A stretch of 21,616 nucleotides of DNA from DASRZM01 sp035686365 (GTDB lineage: Bacteria; Pseudomonadota; Gammaproteobacteria; Xanthomonadales; Xanthomonadaceae). Below the pieces are notes generated by a model. The model was not told the DNA's origin and made no database searches. It saw only the letters and a list, made by a program, of their open reading frames with translations. How positions within the stretch are numbered: the first letter of the stretch is position 1; each line of letters starts with the position of its first letter. The stretch covers positions 1 through 21,616 of the forward strand of contig DASRZM010000013.1 of the NCBI GenBank assembly GCA_035686365.1, given 5' to 3'. Position numbers and translations under genes: made by a program. Shown here piece by piece: positions 13,948 to 21,616 of the stretch.

Positions 13948-14475
13948 TCACATCCCCACCAGCGCGCGCGCCAGGCCCAGCTCGATCACCAGCAGCCCGA
14001 CCGCGACCAGCGCGCCGCCGGCCATCGGAACATCCAGCGAATGGCGAAAGATGTGGGCATTGATCAGCACCTTCCAGCCCAGCAGCAGCAGCGTCAACCA
14101 GGCCACGCCGATCTGCGCGGGCGACAACATCTGGCCCGAGTCGGGCGGCGGATAGCTCTGCACCAGCATCGCCAGCGGCAATGCGACCACGGTCAGCAGC
14201 AGGCCGGTGCCCACCAGCGCCGCCAGCGTCTGCAGGTAGCGGTTGGAGCGCTGGCGCCACTTCAGCAGCAACCAGGGCGCGCCCAGCAGCAAGGCCAGCG
14301 ACAGCGCCAGTCGCGGCAGCAGGCCCTGGCCCACCCCCAGCAGCCAGGCCGCCAGCACGTCCATGCCGATGGACGCCAGCACCAGGCCGCGGGTCAGGCG
14401 CAGCGAGTACGGCAGCTCCTGCGGGCCGGCGCGCAGCAGGCAGATGGCGAACAGCTGCCGCAGCAGCCTTGCCAT
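13948..14475 (-). CDS. Conserved five-helix membrane protein (YIP1-like)
   Basis: This 175-residue protein is hydrophobic with about five predicted membrane helices: around residues 32-48, 57-72, 82-104, 121-143 and 151-173. The short cytosolic-type loops include LKWRQRSNRYLQTL and QSYPPPDSG. Its pattern resembles YIP1-like proteins, but I cannot name a function. It lies between adk (29-base gap) and mpl (4-base gap) on the same strand, an arrangement I recall from Xanthomonadaceae, so it is likely co-transcribed and may serve envelope metabolism; this is only context. The ATG at 14473-14475 has no strong Shine-Dalgarno. Confidence 0.75.
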   Translation of the reverse strand: MARLLRQLFAICLLRAGPQELPYSLRLTRGLVLASIGMDVLAAWLLGVGQGLLPRLALSLALLLGAPWLLLKWRQRSNRYLQTLAALVGTGLLLTVVALPLAMLVQSYPPPDSGQMLSPAQIGVAWLTLLLLGWKVLINAHIFRHSLDVPMAGGALVAVGLLVIELGLARALVGM

Positions 14476-14504
14476 GGGCGATGCCGGACCTTGCGGCGCG
14501 GCGC

Positions 14505-15086
14505 TCAGGCGCCGGCGTCCTGCGCGGCTCCGATCGCGCCCACGATGCGGGTGAAGACCTCATCCACGCTGCCCACGCCGTACACGCACACCAGCCTGCC
14601 CTGCCCGCGGTAGTAGTCCACCACCGGTGCGGTCTGGTCGGTGTACACGCGCAGCCGGTTGCGCACGGCCTCGGGGCTGTCGTCGCTGCGCCCTTCGGCC
14701 TGGGCACGGCCGGCCAGGCGGTGGATCAGCAGTTCGGTGCCCACGTCCAGCTGCACGGCCACGTCCACCGGCTGGCCGAGCCGCCGCAGCAGCGCGTCCA
14801 GTGCACCGGCCTGGCTGAGATTGCGCGGATAGCCGTCGAGCACGAAGCCTTCGGCGGTGTCGGGCCGCACGAAGCGCTCCTCGAGCATCTCCAGCATGAT
14901 CGCGTCCGAGACCAGCTCGCCGGCGTCCATCACCGCCTTGGCCTTGAGCCCCAGCGGCGTGCCGGCAGCCACCGCGGCACGCAGCAGCTCGCCGGTGGAG
15001 ATGTGCGGTACGTTCAGGTGCTCCTTCAGGCGGGTTGCCTGGGTGCCCTTGCCCGATCCGGGGGCGCCGAGTAGGACCAAACGCAT
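14505..15086 (-). CDS. adk: Adenylate kinase, short form
   Basis: Adk catalyses ATP + AMP = 2 ADP in the cytoplasm. The 193-residue protein has the P-loop GAPGSGKGTQ (8-17), the AMP-binding HISTGELLRAAV and DGYPRN (the usual form is DGFPRT), and a short lid of about ten residues (GRAQAEGRSDDS) instead of the long or zinc-bearing lid of E. coli-type and Gram-positive enzymes. Short-form Adk is the usual type in Xanthomonadaceae. The ATG at 15084-15086 has AAGGA about 10 bases upstream. It is the first gene of a minus-strand operon with the membrane protein, mpl and possibly the LON-domain gene, and is divergent from pfk. Confidence 0.96.
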   Translation of the reverse strand: MRLVLLGAPGSGKGTQATRLKEHLNVPHISTGELLRAAVAAGTPLGLKAKAVMDAGELVSDAIMLEMLEERFVRPDTAEGFVLDGYPRNLSQAGALDALLRRLGQPVDVAVQLDVGTELLIHRLAGRAQAEGRSDDSPEAVRNRLRVYTDQTAPVVDYYRGQGRLVCVYGVGSVDEVFTRIVGAIGAAQDAGA

Positions 15087-15134
15087 GTGGGGGATCGTTC
15101 CTTGGTGCTCGGTCCGATCGTCGCCGGAGCCCGT

Positions 15135-15140
15135 TACACT
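15135..15140 (+). promoter_or_regulatory. Candidate -10 box for pfk
   Basis: TACACT at 15135-15140 lies in the adk-pfk divergent region and would give a pfk leader of about 95 bases. No good -35 box is found 16-18 bases upstream. If used, this promoter and the candidate adk promoter would overlap and could interfere. Confidence 0.3.
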
Positions 15141-15171
15141 GGGGCGGGCGCGCGCGGACCGCGGGTCGGGA

Positions 15172-15201
15172 ACGCTAACCGCCGGCCTCGACCCGTGTCA
15201 A
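15172..15201 (-). promoter_or_regulatory. Candidate promoter for the adk operon
   Basis: On the minus strand a perfect TTGACA -35 box (15196-15201) is followed after 18 bases by TAGCGT (15172-15177), a poor -10 box. Transcription would begin near 15165, giving an adk leader of about 80 bases. The -35 match is seen; the promoter assignment is tentative. Confidence 0.35.
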
Positions 15202-15242
15202 TTTCGGGCCCGCGCCGCACCGTCCAGGACAGAGTCGGAGCC

Positions 15243-16496
15243 ATGGCCAAGGGCAACCTGCTGTATGCGCAGTCCGGCGGCGTGACCGCCGTCATCAACG
15301 CCACCGCCGGCGCCGTGCTGGAGGCCTGCCGCCGCCACCGCGTGCGCGCCTTCGGTGCGCGCTGGGGCATCGTCGGCGTGCTGCGCGAGGAGCTGGTCGA
15401 CACCCGCAAGCTGACCACGGCCCAGGTCCGCGCGCTGGCGCACACACCCGGCGGCGTGTTCGGTTCCTGCCGCTTCAAGCTCAAGGACATCGACCGCGAC
15501 CGCGCCCACTACGAACGGCTGATCGAGGTGCTGCGGGCGCACGACATCCGCTGGTTCCTCTACAACGGCGGCAACGACTCGGCCGACACCGCGCTGAAGC
15601 TCTCGAAGCTGGCGGCCGGATTCGACTGGCCGCTGACCTGCGTGGGCGTGCCCAAGACAGTGGATAACGACCTGGCGGTCACCGACACCTGCCCGGGCTT
15701 CGGCTCGGTGGCCAAGTACACAGCGGTCTCGGTGCTCGAGGCCAGCCTGGACGTGGCCGCCATGGCCGAATCCTCGACCAAGGTGTTCGTGATCGAGGTC
15801 ATGGGCCGCCATGCCGGCTGGATCGCCGCGGCCGCGGGCCTGGCCGGCGAGGGGCGCGATGCGCCGCCGCACCTGATCCTGTTTCCGGAGATCCCCTATG
15901 ACGAGGCAGCGGTGATGAAGCGCATCGCCGCCACCGTCGAGCGCGTGGGCTGGTGCACGGTGGCGGTGTCGGAGGGCCTGCGCGGCGCCGACGGCCGGTT
16001 CGTGGCCGAGGCCGGCGGCAAGGACGCTTTCGGCCACACCCAGCTCGGCGGCGTGGGCCCGTTCATCGCCGCGCGCGTGAAGGAGACGCTGGGCCTGAAG
16101 ACGCACTGGGCCGTGCCCGACTACCTGCAGCGCTCGGCACGGCACCTGGCCTCGGCCACCGACTTCGAACAGGCGCGCGCGGTCGGCGAGGCCGCCGTGG
16201 AGTACGCCCTGGCCGGTCGCAACGCGGTGATGCCGGTAATCGAGCGCCTGTCCGACGCCCCCTACCGCTGGCGCGTGGCGTCGGCACCGCTGTCGAAGAT
16301 CGCCAATCACGAAAAGAAACTGCCGCCCGGCTACATCGGCCGCGACCGCTACTCGATCACCGCCGCCTGCCGCCGCTACCTGGCGCCGCTGATCCGCGGC
16401 GAGGTGCCGCCGCCCTACGGCAAGGACGGGCTGCCGGTGTATGTGAAGCCGGAGTTGGTGATGGTGCCGCGGAAGCTCGAAGCGTATCGGGTTTGA
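15243..16496 (+). CDS. pfkA: PPi-dependent 6-phosphofructokinase
   Basis: The 417-residue enzyme phosphorylates fructose 6-phosphate at C1. Two residues that decide the phosphate donor are of the pyrophosphate type: D112 in G109-G-N-D-S113 (where ATP enzymes have glycine) and K138 in P137-K-T-V-D-N-D143 (where ATP enzymes have glycine). The substrate motif M187-G-R-H-AGW is intact. N111 replaces the usual first aspartate of GGDD. PPi dependence of the X. campestris orthologue is established, making the step reversible. The chosen ATG has GGAG five bases upstream; the longer open frame reaches into the adk promoter region. Downstream are a heptamer repeat array and, 4 kb away, the H+-pyrophosphatase gene. 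Confidence 0.93.
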   Translation: MAKGNLLYAQSGGVTAVINATAGAVLEACRRHRVRAFGARWGIVGVLREELVDTRKLTTAQVRALAHTPGGVFGSCRFKLKDIDRDRAHYERLIEVLRAHDIRWFLYNGGNDSADTALKLSKLAAGFDWPLTCVGVPKTVDNDLAVTDTCPGFGSVAKYTAVSVLEASLDVAAMAESSTKVFVIEVMGRHAGWIAAAAGLAGEGRDAPPHLILFPEIPYDEAAVMKRIAATVERVGWCTVAVSEGLRGADGRFVAEAGGKDAFGHTQLGGVGPFIAARVKETLGLKTHWAVPDYLQRSARHLASATDFEQARAVGEAAVEYALAGRNAVMPVIERLSDAPYRWRVASAPLSKIANHEKKLPPGYIGRDRYSITAACRRYLAPLIRGEVPPPYGKDGLPVYVKPELVMVPRKLEAYRV

Positions 16497-16499
16497 GGT

Positions 16500-16611
16500 G
16501 GGACTCGGGACTCGGGACTCGGGACTCGGGACTCGGGACTCGGGACTCGGGATTCGGGATTCGGGATTCGGGACTCGGGATTCGGGACTCGGGATTCGGG
16601 AGCCGGGACCC
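16500..16611 (+). repeat. Tandem array of 16 GGGAYTC heptamers (G-quadruplex-prone)
   Basis: Starting four bases after the pfk stop codon, the unit GGGACTC repeats seven times (16500-16548). Three GGGATTC, then alternating C and T units, follow to 16597, and two decayed units (GGGAGCC, GGGACCC) end at 16611, giving exactly 112 bases or 16 units. The plus strand thus has sixteen GGG runs spaced by four bases, an ideal G-quadruplex pattern. All frames translate to the same seven-residue repeat (GTRDSGL type), which makes spurious open frames. Arrays of this type are common between genes in Xanthomonadaceae. Confidence 0.95.
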
Positions 16612-16773
16612 GGAGGAGCAGTCTGCAGGGCGGTGAGGTCTGCGCGTGCAGCCGGAGCGCCTGCGTCCGATACTGATAGCGCCCCTCTCCCGTCGGGAGA
16701 GGGTTTGGCGTGAGGGTCCGGCAAAGCCCGCCGGCCCCGCGCTCGCCATCCTCCCTCCCGTGCTCCAGAACCC
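16612..16773. other. Remainder of the pfk-oxygenase intergenic region
   Basis: After the heptamer array the spacer holds the palindromic repeat at 16683-16703 and then pyrimidine-rich sequence up to the oxygenase ATG. No ribosome-binding site, clear promoter or open frame with a recognisable product is visible. Confidence 0.5.
16683..16703. repeat. Palindromic intergenic repeat (CCCTCTCCC hairpin)
   Basis: CCCTCTCCC pairs perfectly with GGGAGAGGG around the loop GTC, and is followed by TTTGGCGTGAGGGT. This sequence type recurs very often between genes of Xanthomonas, Stenotrophomonas and relatives, as REP-like elements do. The short T-run could make it a weak terminator for pfk on the plus strand. 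Confidence 0.7.
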
Positions 16774-17622
16774 ATGTCCCAGAACCTGGCCGACGCCCTC
16801 ACCCCCGCGAACCGCCGCGAGTCCCCGTACCCGCACTACGTCGCCACCGCTGCGCTCGACGCCGACCATTTCCGCGCGCTGTCCGCACGCTTCCCCGACG
16901 ACGCCCTGGTGCGCCAAGGCAAGCCGCCCGGCGACAACCGGCGCTTCTCCTGGCCGGCGGCCGAGGCGATCGACGATGCGCGGCTGGATCCGCTCTGGCG
17001 CCAGACGCTGGCGCTGCACGTGGGCCAGTCCTTCCTCGACGGGGTCCTGCGCGCGCTGACCGAGGACATCCACCGCAGCTACCCGTGGCTCGAAGAGGCG
17101 GTCGGCCGTCCACTGCCGCAGTGGCGCGCCGGCGTGCGCAACCGCGACCGCTTCGACACCTGCGAGGTGCTGATCGACGCCCAGCCCAGCATCAACTCGC
17201 CGGTGCTGGGCGCCGGCTCCAGCGTGCGCGGCCCGCACATCGACAAGCCACACAAGCTGTTCGCCGGCCTGTACTACCTGCGCCCGGACAGCGACACCGA
17301 CACGCCCGGCGGCGAGCTGGTCGTGTACCGGCACCTGCGCGAGCAGCCGCAGTTCGAGGACGCCCAGATCGACCCGGCACACGTCGAGGAAACCCACCGC
17401 GTCGCCTACGCCGGCAACACCCTGGTGCTGTTCCTGAACTCGCTCGAGGCCGTCCACGGCGTCACCGCTCGCCCGCGCACTCCGCACACGCGGCGCTTCC
17501 TCAACATCGTCGGCGAAGTGCGTCCGGCGCTGTTCGACCTGGCCGCCCGCCAGCGCCGCCGCTCCCCGCTCGCGCGCACCGCCGCGCACCTGCGCGCGCT
17601 GTTGCAGCATCGCCGCGGCTGA
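16774..17622 (+). CDS. 2-oxoglutarate/Fe(II)-dependent oxygenase superfamily protein
   Basis: This 282-residue protein shows the iron-binding triad of the double-stranded beta-helix oxygenases: H155-x-D157 in GPHIDKPHKLFAGLYYLR and the distal H228 in EAVHGVT. Arginines 10-13 residues later (R240/R241 in PHTRRFLN) are placed to bind 2-oxoglutarate. A GGELVVY stretch between them is typical of the core strands. The substrate is unknown; relatives occur near surface-polysaccharide and hydroxylation genes, but nothing here points to one. The ATG lacks a clear Shine-Dalgarno and the start is uncertain. It is preceded by the repeat region after pfk and followed by remnants and an S41-like gene. Confidence 0.8.
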   Translation: MSQNLADALTPANRRESPYPHYVATAALDADHFRALSARFPDDALVRQGKPPGDNRRFSWPAAEAIDDARLDPLWRQTLALHVGQSFLDGVLRALTEDIHRSYPWLEEAVGRPLPQWRAGVRNRDRFDTCEVLIDAQPSINSPVLGAGSSVRGPHIDKPHKLFAGLYYLRPDSDTDTPGGELVVYRHLREQPQFEDAQIDPAHVEETHRVAYAGNTLVLFLNSLEAVHGVTARPRTPHTRRFLNIVGEVRPALFDLAARQRRRSPLARTAAHLRALLQHRRG

Positions 17623-17644
17623 GTACGGTCGTGCGCCCGGTCGC

Positions 17645-17715
17645 TCAGCTGGCCGGGTCCGCGAGCAGCGTGTTGATCTGCTCGAGGATGCGTTGGGAGG
17701 CCCCGTGCCCGGCGC
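17645..17715 (-). pseudogene. C-terminal remnant of an unidentified gene (copy A)
   Basis: On the minus strand a short frame ends GASQRILEQINTLLADPAS before a TGA at 17645-17647. It looks like the tail of a real protein but has no upstream body. A diverged counterpart occurs at 19066 (copy B), with about two-thirds identical bases over roughly 54 positions including the stop. The GHGASQRI segment is loosely like the GDGxASERI end of UDP-GlcNAc 2-epimerases, but this is a weak guess. Confidence 0.35.
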
Positions 17716-17759
17716 AGTGATAGGATCGACGCCGGTCCGCTCGATCGACGAGGCCTCCC

Positions 17760-19097
17760 ATGAAGGCTGTGGACGCTGGGCGTGCTGCTGGCCGCCGCAC
17801 AGGGAGCGCGATCGCCGTCGTGGTCGTCGCGGCGATCGTCGCGTTCGGTGCGCAATGGACGCCGGCCCGGACTCCGGTGTCCGACATGACACCGGCGCTC
17901 TGGGCGGAGGACATCGGCTGGCTCCAGCGTCATCTCGACCGCAAGTACCCCCGCGTCGCGCAGGCGGTGGACCCCGCGAGCCTCGACGGCGAGTTCGCCG
18001 GGCTGGTATCGCTGCTGCCGGAGCTCTCCAATCTTAGGGTCGTCATGGAGCTCGCGCGCATCGTGGCGCTGCTCGGCGACGGGCACACCTCGGTCCAGCT
18101 GCACGATCCCCCCCTCGCTCTGCCCCGCCTGCCTTTGTCGTTGTACTTCTATGGCGAGGAGCTGCGCGTGAACTTCGCGGACCGCTCGCTCGAGCATCTG
18201 GTCGGAGCGCGCGTCGACGCCATCGCCGGGTATGCGATTCCTGACCTGGCTGCACGCCTGACGCCGTACATCGCAGGCGACAACGCGCACGAGGTCGCGC
18301 ATGCGCTGCCGATGCTGCTGGCGACGCCGGCGGTACTGGAGGCATTGGAGCTCGCACCGTCGGCGGAACGGCTTACGCTGGACCTGACGCGGTTGGATGG
18401 CGTCCGCGACGCGGTGTCGGTCGCCCCGCTCCCACCTGGACGATCGATCGAGCGGGTCTTCGCCAGGCCCGATGGCGACGATGCGCCGCTGTATGTCCGC
18501 CATGCCGATCGCCACTACTGGTTCGAACCCATCGCCCGGAACCGGGCCGTCTACGTCAAACTCAACGTCGTCAACGATCAGCGATCGGAGCCTTCGATCA
18601 GGTCGACCGCCGCCGACATCCAGCGGCTCGTCGTCGAACAGACATGGCAACGCATGATCTTCGACCTGCGCCACAATACCGGCGGAAATTTCCATCGTGC
18701 CGATCCGCTCGTGCGCGTCGCCCGGGAGTTTGCAGAGTCGGATCCGGGCAGGCAGGTGTTCGTGCTGGTGAGCCGGCACACCTATTCCGCCGCGATGGTG
18801 ACGGCCATGCGCCTGAAGGCCGAGGCCGGCGCCGCGATCGTCGGCGAGGTGCCTCGCGGACGTCCGAACTTCACCTACAACAAGGAGACCGTCAACTTGC
18901 CGCAGTCGGGAATCGCCGTGGATTACACCGACGAGTTCAGGACCGTGGTGGAGCAGTTCGGGCATGGCCCGACGATTGCGCTGGACCTCGAGGTCGCACA
19001 AACGTTCGACGACTATCGCATGGGCCTGGATCCGGTCCTCGAGGCGGTTCTCGTTGCGCAGCCGGTCAGCCAGCTGGCTCCGCGAACAGTGAATTGA
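17760..19097 (+). CDS. S41-peptidase-like protein, membrane-anchored or exported
   Basis: The 445-residue protein begins with a basic segment and one hydrophobic helix (about 16-33), so it is probably anchored in or exported across the inner membrane. It then has the S41 marks GDGHTS (106-111), DLRHNTGGN (302-310) and the nucleophile S343 in TYSAAM. Where C-terminal processing proteases have the catalytic lysine 25 residues later, this protein has R368, so it may use another base, as tricorn-like S41 members do, or be inactive. No PDZ domain is evident. The last dozen residues overlap the remnant called copy B, so the natural C-terminus may have been altered. The upstream 137 bases show no clear promoter. 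Its third-position GC bias appears weaker than its neighbours', hinting at transfer. Confidence 0.75.
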   Translation: MKAVDAGRAAGRRTGSAIAVVVVAAIVAFGAQWTPARTPVSDMTPALWAEDIGWLQRHLDRKYPRVAQAVDPASLDGEFAGLVSLLPELSNLRVVMELARIVALLGDGHTSVQLHDPPLALPRLPLSLYFYGEELRVNFADRSLEHLVGARVDAIAGYAIPDLAARLTPYIAGDNAHEVAHALPMLLATPAVLEALELAPSAERLTLDLTRLDGVRDAVSVAPLPPGRSIERVFARPDGDDAPLYVRHADRHYWFEPIARNRAVYVKLNVVNDQRSEPSIRSTAADIQRLVVEQTWQRMIFDLRHNTGGNFHRADPLVRVAREFAESDPGRQVFVLVSRHTYSAAMVTAMRLKAEAGAAIVGEVPRGRPNFTYNKETVNLPQSGIAVDYTDEFRTVVEQFGHGPTIALDLEVAQTFDDYRMGLDPVLEAVLVAQPVSQLAPRTVN

Positions 19098-19176
19098 GGT
19101 CCTCCGGGATGCGCTCGAGCGCGTCCTCGCCGCAGTCTTGGTGCGGGCAGGCCACGCCGCAGGCCCGATCGGGCAT
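19066..19176 (-). pseudogene. C-terminal remnant of an unidentified gene (copy B)
   Basis: A minus-strand frame reads CPHQDCGEDALERIPEDLNSLF with a short AEPAG tail and a TGA at 19066-19068. Its last 17 residues align with copy A at eight identical and most other positions similar. It overlaps the 3' end of the S41-like gene. No full-length gene is present. Both copies lie on the same strand in the same orientation, bracketing the S41-like gene. Confidence 0.33.
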
Positions 19177-19416
19177 CACGGCATCGGCCCGTTGACCCCG
19201 CATGACGCCGCGACCGGGCCGCGCCAGCAGCCCCGCCGCCGCTTGGCTATACTCGCCGCGGCCCCGGGCCCGCCAGGCGCCCGGACATGGAGGTGTCGCG
19301 CGTCCCGGGGGGCGCGGGGCGGCCGGCAGGGCGACCTGCACCCACCGCGCCCGGGCGCGCCGCAGCGGATGCGCGGCCCAGGCCGTTTCGCATGACCTCG
19401 ATCCGGGAGTGTAGGA
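19098..19416 (+). promoter_or_regulatory. hppA upstream region: candidate -10 box and long GC-rich leader
   Basis: The 319-base gap before hppA first holds the remainder of remnant B. A TATACT -10 box at 19248-19253 would start transcription near 19260, giving a leader of about 157 bases. No good -35 box is found. The leader is rich in complementary G and C runs and should fold strongly, but I recognise no known riboswitch. GGGAG at 19405-19409 is the ribosome-binding site, seven bases before the ATG. Confidence 0.4.
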
Positions 19417-21438
<2,022 letters not shown>

Positions 21439-21462
21439 CGCGACCGCATCAGGCACCCGGAA

Positions 21463-21490
21463 CGGCGGCCCTCGGGCCGCCGATTCTTTT
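21463..21490 (+). terminator. Intrinsic terminator of hppA
   Basis: CGGCGGCC (21463-21470) pairs perfectly with GGCCGCCG (21475-21482) around the loop CTCG, followed by ATTCTTTT. The structure begins 24 bases after the hppA stop codon and has the stem and U-run of a Rho-independent terminator. Confidence 0.85.
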
Positions 21491-21511
21491 GCAACACTTT
21501 GCTCCGTGTGG

Positions 21512-21616
21512 GGCGGTCCCGGCGGGGCGGGTGTGCTTTCCGGGACCGCCGTGAACCCGTCCATGGGGGCTCTGTCGGCGACGTCCTGTCGCCGACAGTC
21601 CCGGAAAGCACACCCG
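21512..21616. repeat. Nested inverted-repeat element cut by the right edge
   Basis: Three sets of perfect arms overlap here. Outer arms of 18 bases are at 21528-21545 and 21599-21616, ending exactly at the window edge, so they may be longer. An inner 11-base stem is at 21572-21582 and 21588-21598 with loop GTCCT. A third pair of 11 bases, GGCGGTCCCGG (21512-21522) and CCGGGACCGCC (21540-21550), competes with the outer arms. The element holds no gene and resembles the repeated palindromic elements of Xanthomonadaceae; it could be MITE-like or a second terminator. Confidence 0.75.

Noticed and set aside
16500..16611. Possible CRISPR array
   Set aside because: Units are contiguous seven-base repeats with no spacers and no cas genes.
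16498..16713. Repetitive peptide frames (GTRDSGL type) over the heptamer array
   Set aside because: A seven-base unit is read in all frames as the same seven-residue repeat; this is an artefact of the tandem repeat, not a gene.
21439..21616. Start of a further gene after hppA
   Set aside because: Only the terminator and the inverted-repeat element are visible; no frame with a ribosome-binding site.

Overview
The window looks like chromosomal DNA of a GC-rich gammaproteobacterium of the Xanthomonadaceae/Lysobacteraceae (Lysobacter, Luteimonas or Xanthomonas-like). This rests on the very high third-position GC, gene neighbourhoods remembered from that group (rubredoxin / thiE / hemL; adk / membrane protein / mpl), a pyrophosphate-type phosphofructokinase of the Xanthomonas kind, an OPT transporter and an HSDL2-like SDR, and short intergenic repeats of types common in these genomes. 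The assignment is inference from the sequence; no search was possible.

Left edge (1-524): a minus-strand sigma70-type promoter with a GC-rich discriminator and a boxA-like antiterminator site, reading out of the window. I interpret it as the leader of an rRNA operon whose 16S gene lies just outside. Then, on the plus strand, come a DUF192 protein and a SirB1/transglutaminase-like TPR protein, followed by a convergent rubredoxin. Divergent from rubredoxin is thiE-hemL with a 4-base ATGA overlap, then a Cys/Met-metabolism PLP enzyme whose stop overlaps the start of a six-helix voltage-gated-type potassium channel with a C-terminal zinc ribbon. The channel ends tail to tail, with no gap, against an OPT-family transporter on the minus strand.

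Middle (8.1-15.1 kb): an HSDL2-like SDR and a small kinase-fold protein on the minus strand. The kinase is divergent from a large DedA/PAP2/LssY fusion membrane protein, and both of these genes have a -10 box only 7-9 bases from the start codon, so they look leaderless. A minus-strand operon adk - five-helix membrane protein - mpl (murein recycling ligase) - LON-domain protein follows.

Right part (15.1-21.6 kb): pfk, whose active-site residues mark it as PPi-dependent, is divergent from adk. Four kilobases on is hppA, a K+-independent H+-translocating pyrophosphatase, so a PPi-using glycolytic enzyme and a PPi-driven proton pump sit in the same neighbourhood. Between them is a more accessory-looking stretch: a 16-unit GGGAYTC heptamer array with strong G-quadruplex potential, a palindromic intergenic repeat, a 2OG-Fe(II) oxygenase-like gene, and an S41-peptidase-like gene flanked by two diverged C-terminal remnants of an unidentified gene. 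hppA ends in a clear intrinsic terminator, followed by a nested inverted-repeat element cut by the right edge.

Most genes are ordinary housekeeping genes. The best leads are the PPi module and its interrupting island, the leaderless divergent pair, the DedA-PAP2-LssY protein with altered phosphatase residues, and the repeat elements. I found no CRISPR array, tRNA, transposase or phage gene.
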